A stretch of 64,000 nucleotides of DNA from Halalkalibacter nanhaiisediminis (GCF_007830185.1 NZ_VLKZ01000002.1:1-64000); one strand, 5' to 3'; positions 26,906 through 36,823 are shown, numbered from the stretch's first letter. The notes: generated by a model from the letters alone, not told the origin. A program made the numbers and translations.

Positions 26906-28082
26906 GCGAGGACGATTCGGGGAATTTGGCGGAAAATATGTGCCAGAAACGTTAATGAGCGTCATTGAAGAATTAGAGCAAGCATTAGAAGAAGCGTTAG
27001 CGGATGAATCATTTGTTGCTGACTATCATGAAAATCTTCGTGAATATGCAGGTCGTCCAACTGCGCTCTCTTATGCACGTAATCTGACAGAATCACTTGG
27101 AGGCGCAAAGATTTATTTAAAGCGCGAGGATCTTCTTCATACAGGTGCTCATAAGCTAAATAATGCAATGGGACAAGCTCTTCTTGCAAAAAGAATGGGC
27201 AAAACAAAAATTGTTGCTGAAACAGGGGCTGGACAGCATGGGGTTGCGACAGCCACAATTGCCGCAAGATTCGGATTAGAGTGTAAGGTGTTTATGGGTG
27301 CAGAAGATATGGAACGTCAAGCACTTAATGTGTTTCGAATGGAACTGCTAGGTGCAGAAGTGATTCCAGCAACATCTGGTAGCCAAACACTAAAGGATGC
27401 GACAAACGAGGCAATTCGTTACTGGGTTGCAAATGCAGAAGATACTTTTTATTTAATCGGATCTGTCGTTGGCCCGCATCCTTATCCGAAAATGGTTCGT
27501 GATTTTCAACGAATTATTGGCGATGAAGCAAGACGGCAGCTGCTTGAGGTAGAAGGCAAGCTACCAACTGAAATTATTGCTTGTGTAGGTGGCGGTAGTA
27601 ATGCGATTGGAACATTCTATCCGTTTTTAGAAGACGATGTTCGTTTAATCGGAGTAGAGGCTGCTGGACTTGGTGTTGAAACGGATCAGCATGCGGCGAC
27701 GATTACAAAAGGCCGTAAAGGAGTTATTCATGGATCGTTAACGTATTTGCTTCAAGATGAGGCAGGACAAATTACGGAGCCGTATTCGATTTCTGCAGGA
27801 CTAGATTATCCTGGCGTAGGTCCTGAGCATGCCTATTTAGCAAGTAGTGGGCGTGTCGATTATCAAGCAGTAACGGATCAGCAAGCTCTTGATGCACTCA
27901 AGCTTTTATCTGAGACAGAAGGAATAATTCCTGCAATTGAAACTGCTCACGCGCTTGCAAAGGCTTTTGAACGTGCGAAGGACTTAACAGCTGATGATGT
28001 TATTTTGGTTTGCTTATCAGGACGTGGCGATAAGGACGTGCATACATTAATGAAACATTTTCGAGGTGAGTCGAATGAATAA
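26883..28082 (+). CDS. trpB: Tryptophan synthase beta chain
   Basis: A 399-residue PLP enzyme joining indole and serine. The PLP lysine is K91 in [11 protein letters not shown]. The phosphate-binding GGGSNAIG and the C-terminal LSGRGDKDV are present. Overlaps trpF by 23 bases and trpA by eight. Confidence 0.98.
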   Translation: MAATYPDKRGRFGEFGGKYVPETLMSVIEELEQALEEALADESFVADYHENLREYAGRPTALSYARNLTESLGGAKIYLKREDLLHTGAHKLNNAMGQALLAKRMGKTKIVAETGAGQHGVATATIAARFGLECKVFMGAEDMERQALNVFRMELLGAEVIPATSGSQTLKDATNEAIRYWVANAEDTFYLIGSVVGPHPYPKMVRDFQRIIGDEARRQLLEVEGKLPTEIIACVGGGSNAIGTFYPFLEDDVRLIGVEAAGLGVETDQHAATITKGRKGVIHGSLTYLLQDEAGQITEPYSISAGLDYPGVGPEHAYLASSGRVDYQAVTDQQALDALKLLSETEGIIPAIETAHALAKAFERAKDLTADDVILVCLSGRGDKDVHTLMKHFRGESNE

Positions 28083-28875
28083 ACGAATGGAAGCTGCGAC
28101 AAAGACTGATAAACCGTTATTCATTCCTTTTATTACAGCTGGTGATCCAACTGCTGATGCAACAGTTGAACTAGCACTTACGTTAGAGGAAGCAGGAGCA
28201 AGCATTCTTGAGCTGGGGATTCCTTATTCAGATCCGCTTGCTGATGGTCCAACGATTCAAGAAGCGTCTAAACGGGCTCTATCTGCAGGCATGACGCTTG
28301 AAAAAGCCTTGCATCTCGTTCCAAAGATGCGTGAGAGAGGCTTAAGCATTCCTGTTATTATTTTTACTTATTTTAATCCATTGCTTCAATACGGTGAAGA
28401 ACGTTTGACTGCACAAGCAGCGGAGTTAGGCATTGATGGCCTACTTGTTCCTGATCTTCCTTATGAAGAAAGTGAAGATCTAGGAGATCTATGCAAAAAG
28501 CATGATCTTGCACTAATTTCACTCGTTGCGCCAACATCGAAGCAACGCATGGAGAAAATTGCTGAACGCGCCGAAGGATTTTTATACTGTGTCTCATCAC
28601 TCGGTGTAACAGGGGTGCGTTCAGAACTCGATCCAAGAGTATATGACTTTTTGAAAACAGTACGTGAAGCAAGTCATATTCCAACAGCTGTTGGATTTGG
28701 AATTTCATCAGCAGAGCAGGTTAAACTGATGAATGAGCATGCTGATGGTGTCGTTGTCGGAAGTGCTTTGGTTTCCGAAATTGGTAAACGTGCGGATGAA
28801 TTACGAGACGAAGAAACATGTCCAAATGCGTTAAATGAAATAAAAATGTTTGTCACTTCGCTCATTTCGTCGTAA
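28075..28875 (+). CDS. trpA: Tryptophan synthase alpha chain
   Basis: A 266-residue TIM-barrel subunit that releases indole from indole-3-glycerol phosphate. The catalytic Glu and Asp are seen in [15 protein letters not shown]. The substrate-phosphate loop around GFGISSAEQ is conserved. ATG 28075 is inside the trpB end, with GAGGTG upstream. The last of the six trp genes. Confidence 0.97.
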   Translation: MNKRMEAATKTDKPLFIPFITAGDPTADATVELALTLEEAGASILELGIPYSDPLADGPTIQEASKRALSAGMTLEKALHLVPKMRERGLSIPVIIFTYFNPLLQYGEERLTAQAAELGIDGLLVPDLPYEESEDLGDLCKKHDLALISLVAPTSKQRMEKIAERAEGFLYCVSSLGVTGVRSELDPRVYDFLKTVREASHIPTAVGFGISSAEQVKLMNEHADGVVVGSALVSEIGKRADELRDEETCPNALNEIKMFVTSLISS

Positions 28876-28914
28876 CATAGAAGTATCATACTTTAACAAG
28901 TTGAGGTGCTAAAG

Positions 28915-30018
28915 ATGCAAGCAAAACCACAGTTACACGGGCTCCCGTCTTACAAGCCAGGGAAACCAATTGAAGAAGTAAAGAAAGAATTTGGATTAAC
29001 TAAAGTCATTAAGCTTGCTTCAAATGAAAATCCATTTGGATCGTCACCTAAAGTAGCTGAAGCAATTCGTCAAATGGCAGAAAATACAGCTGTTTATCCT
29101 GATGGCTATGCAGCATTACTGCGCGAAAAAGTAGCGAATAAAATTGGCGTTAATGAAAATCAATTAGTATTTGGAAATGGTTCTGATGAGATCATCCAGT
29201 TTTTATGCCGTGCTTTTTTATCACCAAATACGAACACGGTAACAGCTCATCCAACATTTTCTCAATATAAGCTTAACGCAACCATTGAGGGTGCTGAGGT
29301 TCGTGAAATCTCAGGCCCTGATGGCATGCATGATTTAGATGCGATGCTTGCTGCAATTGATGAGCAAACGCGTATCGTTTGGGTATGTAATCCAAACAAT
29401 CCTTCTGGTACATATGTGAACAAAGAAGCGTTCGAACGCTTCCTAGCACAGGTTCCTTCTCATGTACTCGTTGTATCTGATGAAGCTTATATCGAATACG
29501 TCACTGCAGAGGACTATCCAGAAACATTACCGTTACTTGAGAAATACAACAATTTAATGATTCTTAGAACATTTTCTAAAGCTTATGGACTAGCGGCCCT
29601 TCGCGTTGGTTATGGTGTTGCTAATCCAGCGTTGATCTCGATTTTAGATCCTGTTCGTCCGCCATTTAACAACACGACATTTGCTCATGTTGCAGCGGCA
29701 GCAGCTCTTGAGGATGACGCATTTATTGCTGAATGTGTCGAAAAAAATACAGCTGGATTAACACAATACGTGACATTTTGTGAGAAGCATCAATTAAGAT
29801 ACTATCCAACTCAAGCGAATTTTATTTTAATTGATTTTGGTAGATCTGGTGATGAAGTATTTGACTTTCTATTGAAGAAAGGGTTTATCATTCGTTCTGG
29901 AGAAGCGTTAGGATTCCCGACTTGTGCACGTATTACAGTTGGAAGCAAAGAACAAAATGAAGAAATACTCACCATATTAGAAGAAATGCTTGCTTCAAAG
30001 CCAGTTGAACAACGATAA
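28915..30018 (+). CDS. hisC: Histidinol-phosphate / aromatic aminotransferase
   Basis: A 367-residue class I/II PLP aminotransferase. The PLP lysine lies in [23 protein letters not shown] and NPNNPSGTY are also typical. In B. subtilis this gene sits in the aromatic supraoperon and serves both histidine and Tyr/Phe synthesis; the same position suggests the same double role. ATG 28915 follows TGAGGTG. Confidence 0.95.
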   Translation: MQAKPQLHGLPSYKPGKPIEEVKKEFGLTKVIKLASNENPFGSSPKVAEAIRQMAENTAVYPDGYAALLREKVANKIGVNENQLVFGNGSDEIIQFLCRAFLSPNTNTVTAHPTFSQYKLNATIEGAEVREISGPDGMHDLDAMLAAIDEQTRIVWVCNPNNPSGTYVNKEAFERFLAQVPSHVLVVSDEAYIEYVTAEDYPETLPLLEKYNNLMILRTFSKAYGLAALRVGYGVANPALISILDPVRPPFNNTTFAHVAAAAALEDDAFIAECVEKNTAGLTQYVTFCEKHQLRYYPTQANFILIDFGRSGDEVFDFLLKKGFIIRSGEALGFPTCARITVGSKEQNEEILTILEEMLASKPVEQR

Positions 30019-30026
30019 TGCATTTT

Positions 30027-30066
30027 GAAAAATCGTCTTTCATCAAATGTGAAGGGCGGTTTTTCG
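30027..30066 (+). terminator. Hairpin between hisC and tyrA
   Basis: GAAAAATCGTCTTTCATC (30027-30044) pairs along its length with the G-rich arm up to 30065, with several G-U pairs. It ends in TTTTC. It looks like a partial terminator inside the supraoperon; tyrA starts 21 bases later with its own GGAAGGAG site. Confidence 0.5.
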
Positions 30067-30086
30067 TAAGGTGGAAGGAGAATAAG

Positions 30087-31184
30087 ATGAAACGAACGGT
30101 TTTAATCGTTGGTCTCGGATTAATAGGAGGCTCGATTGCCCTTTCCATACGAGAGGAACATGATGCGTTGATCCGCGGCTTTGACATTTCTGAAGAACAA
30201 TTAAAAATGGCTCTTTCCTTGGAAGTAATCGATGAAGCTGTATCCTCGATCGAAGAAGGAATAAAAGAGGCTGATTTAATTATTTTGGCAACGCCTGTTC
30301 TTAAAACAGAGCAGCTTATTGGTGACCTTGCTCGATATGATTTAAAGCCAGGAGCGATTGTAACCGATGTAGGAAGTACCAAGACGCGAATTGTAGAACA
30401 AGCTGATTGCCTAAAAGCTAAGGGTGTGTCTTTTATTGGGGGGCATCCGATGGCTGGTTCTCATAAAAGTGGTGTTGAAGCGGCAAGAGCGCATTTATTT
30501 GAGAATGCCTTTTATATTTTAACACCTGCAGAAGGAACCGATGTTCGGGCGATTATTCAGCTGCAAAATTGGTTGAAGGGCACGAAGGCCACTTTTATTG
30601 AATTATCACCTACGCAGCACGACAGACTAGCTGGCGCAGTTAGTCATTTTCCACATATTATTGCCGCAAGCCTGGTCCATCAGGTAGCGAAAATTGAAGA
30701 AGAAGACCCGCTTATCTCACGGTTAGCTGCTGGGGGATTTCGTGACATTACCCGTATTGCTTCTAGTAGTCCGACAATGTGGCGCGATATTTTATTGCAT
30801 AATAAAGAAAGTATGCTACAGTTACTAAAATCGTGGATGAATGAAATGGATACGGTGAAAACGATGATTGAAGCAGAGAATGCAAATGATATCTATACAT
30901 ACTTTCAAGATGCAAAGTCATTTAGAGATGGATTGCCTGTTCGCGAAAAAGGGGCGATACCTGCTTTTTATGATTTATTTGTAGACGTACCTGACCATCC
31001 AGGGGTCATTTCAGATGTGACAAGCATTCTCGCTCAGTATCAAATTAGTTTAACAAATATTCGCATTCTTGAAATACGCGAAAATATTATGGGGGTTCTA
31101 CGTTTGAGCTTTAGGTCAGAAGAAGATCGACAGCGAGCACGCCTTAACCTTGAACAAGAAATGTATGAAACGTATATTATGTAA
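30087..31184 (+). CDS. tyrA: Prephenate dehydrogenase
   Basis: 365 residues. It converts prephenate to 4-hydroxyphenylpyruvate with NAD. The Rossmann motif [10 protein letters not shown] is near residue 8, [12 protein letters not shown] carries the catalytic histidine region, and a C-terminal ACT domain (from about residue 295, [13 protein letters not shown]) probably senses tyrosine. ATG 30087 follows GAAGGAG; earlier in-frame starts lie within the preceding hairpin. Confidence 0.95.
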   Translation: MKRTVLIVGLGLIGGSIALSIREEHDALIRGFDISEEQLKMALSLEVIDEAVSSIEEGIKEADLIILATPVLKTEQLIGDLARYDLKPGAIVTDVGSTKTRIVEQADCLKAKGVSFIGGHPMAGSHKSGVEAARAHLFENAFYILTPAEGTDVRAIIQLQNWLKGTKATFIELSPTQHDRLAGAVSHFPHIIAASLVHQVAKIEEEDPLISRLAAGGFRDITRIASSSPTMWRDILLHNKESMLQLLKSWMNEMDTVKTMIEAENANDIYTYFQDAKSFRDGLPVREKGAIPAFYDLFVDVPDHPGVISDVTSILAQYQISLTNIRILEIRENIMGVLRLSFRSEEDRQRARLNLEQEMYETYIM

Positions 31185-31195
31185 GGAGGACGATC

Positions 31196-32485
31196 ATGAC
31201 TGTCGTTACGGTAAATAAAAAAGAAGTAGGATTAAATGGTACAATCCGTGTACCTGGGGATAAATCGATTTCACACCGAGCTGTTATGTTTGGTGCAATT
31301 GCAGAAGGAACAACAACGGTGGAAGGCTTCCTTGCTGGAGAAGATTGTTTAAGCACAATTGATTGCTTCCGTAAATTAGGTGTGAGAATTGAACAAAACG
31401 GAGAGAATGTGACGATTGAGGGAAAAGGCTGGGACGGCTTAAAAGAGCCTAGCGAGATTCTTGATGTTGGAAATTCAGGAACGACAACTCGCTTAATGCT
31501 AGGTATTCTCGCAACACGTCCGTTTCACTCGGTTTTAATAGGTGATGATTCCATTGCAAAGCGTCCAATGGCTCGTGTCACCACTCCACTACGTGAAATG
31601 GGATCACACATTGATGGACGTGAAAATGGTCAATTTACGCCGTTATCAGTTCGTGGTGGGCAGACAAAAGGAATTGCTTACGAATCAAAGGTAGCAAGTG
31701 CACAAGTGAAGTCAGCGATTCTTTTAGCGGGTCTGCAAAGTGAAGGGGTTACCTCTGTTTCCGAGCCTGCCTTATCACGTGACCACACTGAAAGAATGCT
31801 AGAGGCGTATGGTGTTGAAGTGAAGCGAGAAGGTTTAAAAGTCTCTGTAGAAGGTGGACAAGTTCTTAAGGCACAACATATTACAGTGCCTGGGGATGTT
31901 TCATCAGCGGCCTTTTTCCTAGTCGCAGCGGCAATTGTTCCTGGAAGTAAAGTGACACTACAAGGTGTTGGCATGAATCCAACTCGTTCTGGTATTGTCG
32001 ATGTATTACTAGAAATGGGCGCAACCATGAATGTAATGAATGAGCGCCTTGCTGGTGGTGAACCAATTGCCGATATTACAATTGAGACATCGTCACTTAA
32101 AGGAATTGAAATTAGTGGCGATCTTATTCCAAGACTAATAGATGAAATTCCTGTCATAGCTGTTCTTGCTACTCAAGCAGAAGGCAAAACAGTGATTCGT
32201 GATGCAGAAGAATTAAAAGTCAAAGAAACGAACCGAATTGATACAGTTGTTAGTGAATTGAAAAAGCTTGGTGCATCCATTAAAGCAACGGATGACGGTA
32301 TGATCATTGAAGGAAAAACATCTTTACATGGTGCATCTGTTAGCAGCTATGGTGATCACCGAATTGGGATGGCAATGGCGATTGCAGGACTTATTACAGA
32401 AGGTAGCGTCGAAATCGAGCGCAGTGAGGCGATTGCTGTGTCATACCCTAATTTCTTTGAGCATATCGAAGAGTTGCAAAAGTAA
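31196..32485 (+). CDS. aroE: 5-Enolpyruvylshikimate-3-phosphate synthase
   Basis: A 429-residue enzyme (called AroA in E. coli) that joins shikimate 3-phosphate and PEP. Motifs: [11 protein letters not shown] near residue 21, [22 protein letters not shown] and KETNRID. The residues after GNSGTTTR suggest class II (glyphosate-tolerant type), common in Bacillus, but this needs an alignment. Start ATG 31196 with AAGGAGG upstream. Confidence 0.96.
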   Translation: MTVVTVNKKEVGLNGTIRVPGDKSISHRAVMFGAIAEGTTTVEGFLAGEDCLSTIDCFRKLGVRIEQNGENVTIEGKGWDGLKEPSEILDVGNSGTTTRLMLGILATRPFHSVLIGDDSIAKRPMARVTTPLREMGSHIDGRENGQFTPLSVRGGQTKGIAYESKVASAQVKSAILLAGLQSEGVTSVSEPALSRDHTERMLEAYGVEVKREGLKVSVEGGQVLKAQHITVPGDVSSAAFFLVAAAIVPGSKVTLQGVGMNPTRSGIVDVLLEMGATMNVMNERLAGGEPIADITIETSSLKGIEISGDLIPRLIDEIPVIAVLATQAEGKTVIRDAEELKVKETNRIDTVVSELKKLGASIKATDDGMIIEGKTSLHGASVSSYGDHRIGMAMAIAGLITEGSVEIERSEAIAVSYPNFFEHIEELQK

Positions 32486-32519
32486 AAGAAGTTCATATAT
32501 TTTAGCATTTTAAATTACT

Positions 32520-32544
32520 AGGAGTTGCCTTTATGGCAGCTCCT
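32520..32544 (+). terminator. Hairpin after aroE
   Basis: AGGAGTTGCC / GGCAGCTCCT (32520-32529, 32535-32544) with loop TTTAT. The stem is strong but the following T-run is weak, so termination efficiency is uncertain. Confidence 0.5.
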
Positions 32545-32667
32545 GTTGCTATTTAAATAACAAAAAGGATCATGCAATTGCAACTTTAATCGAAACTTAC
32601 TTAAAGAAAATGTCGTTACATAACAAATAGAAACAGGACTAATAGCGATTTTTTAGGAGGTAGTACA

Positions 32668-32733
32668 ATGCGCAGGGAAAAGATTTACTATGTCTTGTTT
32701 TTGTTTGATCATACTATCAACTTCATCCATTAG
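32668..32733 (+). CDS. Possible 21-residue peptide with strong ribosome site
   Basis: TTTTTTAGGAGGTAGTACA precedes ATG 32668 with ideal spacing, and the frame MRREKIYYVLFLF... stays open for 21 codons. A shift to the next frame would extend it as a hydrophobic stretch to about residue 55, so it may be a broken small membrane-protein gene. I do not recognise it. Only the Shine-Dalgarno site supports it. Confidence 0.3.
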   Translation: MRREKIYYVLFLFDHTINFIH

Positions 32734-32796
32734 CTATGCTTGCTCTTGTATTCTTTTACTGTTGAGTTACACTAAGCTCCCTATCATCATAAGCAC

Positions 32797-32841
32797 AAAA
32801 AAAATCCTCAATTTGAAAACGTAAGCGTTTTCAAATTGAGG
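32797..32841 (-). terminator. Rho-independent terminator of the candidate sRNA
   Basis: Perfect 16-bp stem CCTCAATTTGAAAACG / CGTTTTCAAATTGAGG (32806-32821, 32826-32841) with a four-base loop. On the minus strand it is followed by A and eight T; on the plus strand only three T follow, so it is oriented for minus-strand transcripts. Confidence 0.88.
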
Positions 32842-32893
32842 TTTAGCAAAAGCTAATGTTGTATGGATAGGAGTGGAGAGAAACCATACGCTT
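32797..32893 (-). ncRNA. Candidate small RNA with CU-rich loop
   Basis: On the minus strand a consensus-like promoter is followed by about 97 nt with three stem-loops. SL1 is GTATGG/CCATAC (32884-32889 with 32861-32866), whose 17-nt loop contains CTCTCCACTCCT. SL2 is TTAGC/GCTAA (32852-32856 with 32843-32847). SL3 is the terminator. No reading frame with a ribosome site is present. A CU-rich loop can pair with Shine-Dalgarno sequences, as in RoxS- or FsrA-like riboregulators. I do not recognise a known family. Confidence 0.62.
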
Positions 32894-32899
32894 ACTTTG

Positions 32900-32927
32900 A
32901 TTATATCCAGAATAAAAAAGAAGTCAA
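32900..32927 (-). promoter_or_regulatory. SigA promoter of the candidate sRNA (minus strand)
   Basis: Read on the minus strand: TTGACT (32927-32922), 16-base spacer, TATAAT (32905-32900). No gene on that strand lies downstream, only the stem-loops and terminator ending at 32797. From 32928 to 33049 on the plus strand I see only a CTTGT/ACAAG hairpin near 33017-33031, before the next gene. Confidence 0.75.
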
Positions 32928-33049
32928 TAGATGAATTGTAAAAATTTAAAAATCTTCATCATCCGAAGCAATTGAGATGCACTAAGGTGTTCTTAATTGG
33001 ATAACCCTCACATATCTTGTCTATAACAAGTGATGGGGGGAGAATGGCG

Positions 33050-33976
33050 ATGTATTTGTTGGATCAAGCTGAAAAAGTTGAAGAAAACTCAAGTTATAAA
33101 AGCTCTTATTTAATTGATAATGGACAAGTTCGTTATGTTAGCAAAACGTTTCAACAATGGAATAAACAGCGAGTCGTCATGTCTAGTATCATTATGATGA
33201 ATGGAAGGGTGATGTTATCAAATGAACTGACCCTTTCTCATGATTATAGTATCTTTCAACAACAGCAAAACGACCTCATTAAAAAAGGATGTACAACGGT
33301 TGCGGTGGCTTCCTACGTTCCATTCGAACGTCAACTTGATTCGATTTATAAACGGACGAAGCACGCAATGGCGAGCAGTACACTTGATTATATTATTGGT
33401 TTTACGCTTCCTTTAAAACTTCTTTCCCCTCAAGTGCTTAGACGCTGCCGGCATTTGAGGGTTCCATTTGTTCGCATTGTAATAAACTCTGTTGCTGAAA
33501 TAGAAGAGCTGCCGTGGTCACATCTTTCCCAGACTTTATCAAGCTATTCGACTGTTGTTATTCCTGTTATAGAAGAGGAATCGCCGAAAATTAGAACCTC
33601 TATTCTTTCAACATGGACATCCTACTGTGCAGCATATCGCATTCATTCATCACCTCCTTTAGAAGATCATGAGGTTTGGCGAAAGGCGATGGTACAAAAA
33701 GTTGGCCTCTATCCAGAAAAAGGGGCAATGCTAGTAGGAAGTGATGCCGATTATTTGCTTTTTATTAATAATAAGACAGAAACGGTGTTTTCAAAAGATC
33801 AAACAGTTGCAAGAAAGGAGCTCTTTGTTTATCATGAGGAGGATCCATTCGTGGTAATATTAAGAGGACATGTCATAAAAGCTGGTCATGTCATTTCATT
33901 AAAGCCTGGTTTTGGTCGATGCATTCAAGTAAAACGACCTGGTAGATTTTTATCACTTGATGATCTAGTCGTCTAG
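33050..33976 (+). CDS. Amidohydrolase-like protein lacking visible metal ligands
   Basis: 308 residues, with no signal or membrane segment. Residues 219-234 (GLYPEKGAMLVGSDAD) match the C-terminal segment of the dihydroorotase/dihydropyrimidinase type of the amidohydrolase superfamily, and VVILRGHVIKAGHVI (268-282) resembles the final composite-domain strand. The N-terminal HxH metal motif is absent: the expected place (about 60-70) reads LSHDYSIF. It may be a non-catalytic relative. ATG 33050 is eight bases after GGGGGGAG. It lies between aroE and ypiA, where B. subtilis has no gene. Confidence 0.6.
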   Translation: MYLLDQAEKVEENSSYKSSYLIDNGQVRYVSKTFQQWNKQRVVMSSIIMMNGRVMLSNELTLSHDYSIFQQQQNDLIKKGCTTVAVASYVPFERQLDSIYKRTKHAMASSTLDYIIGFTLPLKLLSPQVLRRCRHLRVPFVRIVINSVAEIEELPWSHLSQTLSSYSTVVIPVIEEESPKIRTSILSTWTSYCAAYRIHSSPPLEDHEVWRKAMVQKVGLYPEKGAMLVGSDADYLLFINNKTETVFSKDQTVARKELFVYHEEDPFVVILRGHVIKAGHVISLKPGFGRCIQVKRPGRFLSLDDLVV

Positions 33977-34007
33977 ATCTACTTAAGTAAAAAGACTACA
34001 ATATATG

Positions 34008-34038
34008 CCGTCATCAACCAGATGATGGTTTCTTCTTT
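34008..34038 (+). terminator. Terminator before ypiA
   Basis: CCGTCATC / GATGATGG (34008-34015, 34021-34028, one G-U), loop AACCA, then TTTCTTCTTTTT. Confidence 0.6.
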
Positions 34039-34123
34039 TTCTATTAAAGGGAATAACCACATTCTGCCTGAGAAAAGATCATTGGATACACATATAGCTG
34101 TAAGAGAAGGATAGGAGAAGATA

Positions 34124-35380
34124 ATGATGAGAAAAATTGAAGAGGCGCTCGAAAAAATTGAGACAGGCAAGATTGAAGAAGGTTTAGCGCAATTATTGCT
34201 AATTGAAAAAGATGCGGATCATCAATCAAAGTATGCTATTGCCGAGGTGTATCATGAGCTTGGTCATGTTGATAAGGCGAAGGAGATCATAGATGAGTTA
34301 CTCATGCTCTATCCTGATGAGGGAAGCCTATATGCATTTGCTGCAGAATTATTGATTGATCTAGATCAAGAAGATGAGGCAATTGAGCTTCTTTTAGAGA
34401 TTAAAGAAGGTGATGAGGCTTTTTTACAAGCGCAACTGTTACTAGCCGACTTATATCAAATGCAATCACTTGATGAAGTTGCGGAGCAAAAATTGTTGAA
34501 CGCTGCTAAAAAAGCACCTAATGAAGTGATTATCTCATATGGTCTTGGGGAATTTTATTTAGAGCGTGGGGATTACATAAAGAGTATTCCATATTTAAAA
34601 AAGGCTGTTCATTCAACAGAGAAAATCCCCAATGTTCACCTTGAATTGCAATTAGCAGAAGCATATAGTGCAAGTGGTCAATTTGAAGATGCTGTTCATT
34701 ACTACCGAATTGGACTTGAGAAGTATCAAGATCCTCATGCGCTATTTGGCTATGGTTTTACCGCGTTTCAATTAGAAGATATGGTCATCGCTATTGAACA
34801 GCTTGAAAAATTAAAAGAGCTTGATCCAGATTTTTCGAGCTTGTACCCACTTCTAGCAAGGGCATATGAAGCTGAAGGTCGTTTAGATGATGCGATGGAA
34901 GCGTTAGAGGCTGGACTTTCCATAGATGAATATAACGAGCAGCTCTATATCCAAGCAGCCAAGTTAAGCTTTAAACGACAAAATCCAGACGAGGGAGAAC
35001 ATTTCTTAAGAAAAGTTATTGCCTTAAACCCTTCAAATATAGAAGCGGTCCAAACATTAGCTAGCTATTTTAAGCATAATGAATTATATGAGGAATTACT
35101 TGAATTACTCAATCACATGAAAGAGTTTGGTGAAGAGGATCCTGTTTTTACTTGGTATGAGGCTTTTGGGTTAAAAGAACAAGATCATTATGATGAAGCT
35201 TATAAGCTGTACCAAGAAGTTGAAAAGTCGTTTGAAGAAGATCATGATTTTCTAGAAGAGTATGGCTATTTCTTACTAGAATACGGTTTACGTGATCGTG
35301 CGAAAGAAGTATTTACACAGCTTCTTGTTATCCAACCAGAACGAACTGATATCCAAGAATTACTACAAAATTTAGACTGA
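34124..35380 (+). CDS. ypiA: Tetratricopeptide-repeat protein YpiA
   Basis: A 418-residue acidic protein made of about ten TPR helical hairpins. Recurrent patterns such as YGLGEFYLERGDYIKSI and LARAYEAEGRLDDAMEAL are visible. No catalytic motif; TPRs imply a binding role. YpiA of B. subtilis has the same size and place, function unclear. ATG 34124 or 34127 can both be served by AGGAG. Confidence 0.9.
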   Translation: MMRKIEEALEKIETGKIEEGLAQLLLIEKDADHQSKYAIAEVYHELGHVDKAKEIIDELLMLYPDEGSLYAFAAELLIDLDQEDEAIELLLEIKEGDEAFLQAQLLLADLYQMQSLDEVAEQKLLNAAKKAPNEVIISYGLGEFYLERGDYIKSIPYLKKAVHSTEKIPNVHLELQLAEAYSASGQFEDAVHYYRIGLEKYQDPHALFGYGFTAFQLEDMVIAIEQLEKLKELDPDFSSLYPLLARAYEAEGRLDDAMEALEAGLSIDEYNEQLYIQAAKLSFKRQNPDEGEHFLRKVIALNPSNIEAVQTLASYFKHNELYEELLELLNHMKEFGEEDPVFTWYEAFGLKEQDHYDEAYKLYQEVEKSFEEDHDFLEEYGYFLLEYGLRDRAKEVFTQLLVIQPERTDIQELLQNLD

Positions 35381-35487
35381 ATTTCACGTTTTAAAAAAGG
35401 AATTTGGAGATGGTTTATCGAATAGTAACAACATACGTTCTTTAAATAGGTTAAATAAAGGATTGAAGAACCTAGGAGGGGTGAAAT

Positions 35488-36030
35488 ATGGGTAACATCA
35501 TTCCAATTGTTGAAAAGAAAGACTTTTTAAAAAGTTTCTTAAAACAGTATGAATTAAAACGTCGTGAGTGTGCTTGGTTGTTAAATTATTTGATGAGCGA
35601 TGATCAATTAATGGAACGAGTTCATTTTGTTGAAAAGGCAGCACATACTCCTAAAGCCTTAATCATTTCAACAAAAGGAGTCGACAGTATCCCATTCTCC
35701 TTTCATAAACAAAAACATATTACAACAGATGCCGAAAAAGCGTTTCATGATATTCGTTTGAATCAAACGGAAGATGTATATATCGAACTTCATTTTAATG
35801 GAGCGAAACAATTTCCTCCTTACTTAACAGTCCTAGAAGAAAATCCTTTCATACCTGAAAATCTTGAGCTTGCAGTAGCTTACGAACAGGAAGCTGAGAA
35901 AGTTTTGGATGTTTCCATTAAGACATTTAAACGTGATCGTCTGCTTAAGGCCATCGATGCTGCGCTTGATCAAGATGATAAAACACAATTTAACTTATTG
36001 GTAAGCGAGCTTCAAAAATTAGATCAATAA
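35488..36030 (+). CDS. ypiB: YpiB family protein (UPF0302 with IDEAL domain)
   Basis: A 180-residue soluble protein. The N-terminal UPF0302 part contains FLKQYELKRRECAWLLNYL. The C-terminal part contains the short IDEAL motif, here IDAALDQDDKTQFNLL. In B. subtilis YpiB modulates steady-state lipopolysaccharide-independent membrane functions only by report; I treat its role as unknown. Start ATG 35488 with TAGGAGGGG upstream. Confidence 0.88.
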   Translation: MGNIIPIVEKKDFLKSFLKQYELKRRECAWLLNYLMSDDQLMERVHFVEKAAHTPKALIISTKGVDSIPFSFHKQKHITTDAEKAFHDIRLNQTEDVYIELHFNGAKQFPPYLTVLEENPFIPENLELAVAYEQEAEKVLDVSIKTFKRDRLLKAIDAALDQDDKTQFNLLVSELQKLDQ

Positions 36031-36122
36031 AAGGCTAACAAATATATCTGGCTCTGTTACCACCTCATATAATGAATGAAGAGTGGGGTAACAGAGCTTA
36101 GATCATAAACAGTTAGCCTTTT
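36029..36122. terminator. Compound hairpin and terminator after ypiB
   Basis: Outer stem AAAAGGCTAAC / GTTAGCCTTTT (36029-36039, 36112-36122) encloses an 11-bp stem GCTCTGTTACC / GGTAACAGAGC (36051-36061, 36087-36097). Both are perfect. Confidence 0.75.
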
Positions 36123-36193
36123 ATTGTATCTATCTATATTTCACGTTAAAATAAAAATGTGTAGTAATGAAGTATTGAAAAGAAGGTGTACAT

Positions 36194-36667
36194 ATGAAAT
36201 GGCAAGCAAAAGAAATGGATACATACTTACAATCAAAAGAGTATGTTGATACAGCACTTATCCCGCTTATCCCTATAGCTTGGCAAAAAGATGTGAAATC
36301 GACAGTTGCCATGGGAGAATTTATCTCGATTATCACGTATGAAGTCGAAAGACAATTCCACGGGAGAGTGATACATTTTCCTGCTTTTACGTATGTGAAG
36401 AATGAGGAAATGAGTGAGAGAGTAAGCAGATTGAAAGAATGGGTGAAAGAATTAACGAGTGGCGGTGTCTCTCATATTATTTTCTTAACGTCTGACGGTG
36501 AGTGGAAAATATCAGAGCAAGAATTAGAAGGCATGCTGATTTGGTTACCAACGATTCCTCTTGAACATATGGAAACAAGCTACAAACGAGAGGTGATTAG
36601 CGATCAATTAAAGCAGCTAATTCCGATTATGACAAATAAATGGCAAAATAATTCCGCCAAACGTTAA
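36194..36667 (+). CDS. ypiF: YpiF family protein (DUF2487)
   Basis: A 157-residue soluble protein. The start KWQAKEMDTYLQSKEYVDTALIPLIPI is strongly typical of YpiF, and it lies in the same place, ahead of qcrA in B. subtilis. No known function or catalytic motif. ATG 36194, with GAAGGTG upstream. Here about 10 kb of accessory genes separates it from qcrA. Confidence 0.87.
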   Translation: MKWQAKEMDTYLQSKEYVDTALIPLIPIAWQKDVKSTVAMGEFISIITYEVERQFHGRVIHFPAFTYVKNEEMSERVSRLKEWVKELTSGGVSHIIFLTSDGEWKISEQELEGMLIWLPTIPLEHMETSYKREVISDQLKQLIPIMTNKWQNNSAKR

Positions 36668-36703
36668 GGTAGATTTGTCAATCCTAAATAACTGTATTTT
36701 TCT

Positions 36704-36743
36704 AGCTTCTCATCAAGCTTCTAAACTTGAGAGAAGCTTTTTT
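36704..36743 (+). terminator. Terminator after ypiF
   Basis: AGCTTCTC / GAGAAGCT (36704-36711, 36731-36738), followed by TTTTT. Confidence 0.75.
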
Positions 36744-36793
36744 AAATTTTCCAAACTAAATCAGTCTTATATTGTCGAAATATTTAAAATGCA

Positions 36794-36823
36794 TTGACTA
36801 ATCGAGTTGTGTGTTTATATAAT
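36794..36823 (+). promoter_or_regulatory. SigA promoter of the importer/acyl-CoA ligase operon
   Basis: TTGACT (36794-36799), 18-base spacer, TATAAT (36818-36823), 49 bases before the livG start. Confidence 0.78.

Noticed and set aside
32806-32841. GAAAACG-TAAG-CGTTTTC as a double cre site
   Set aside because: The two CG centres are too far apart for a cre, and the perfect stem plus eight-T tract explains it as a terminator.
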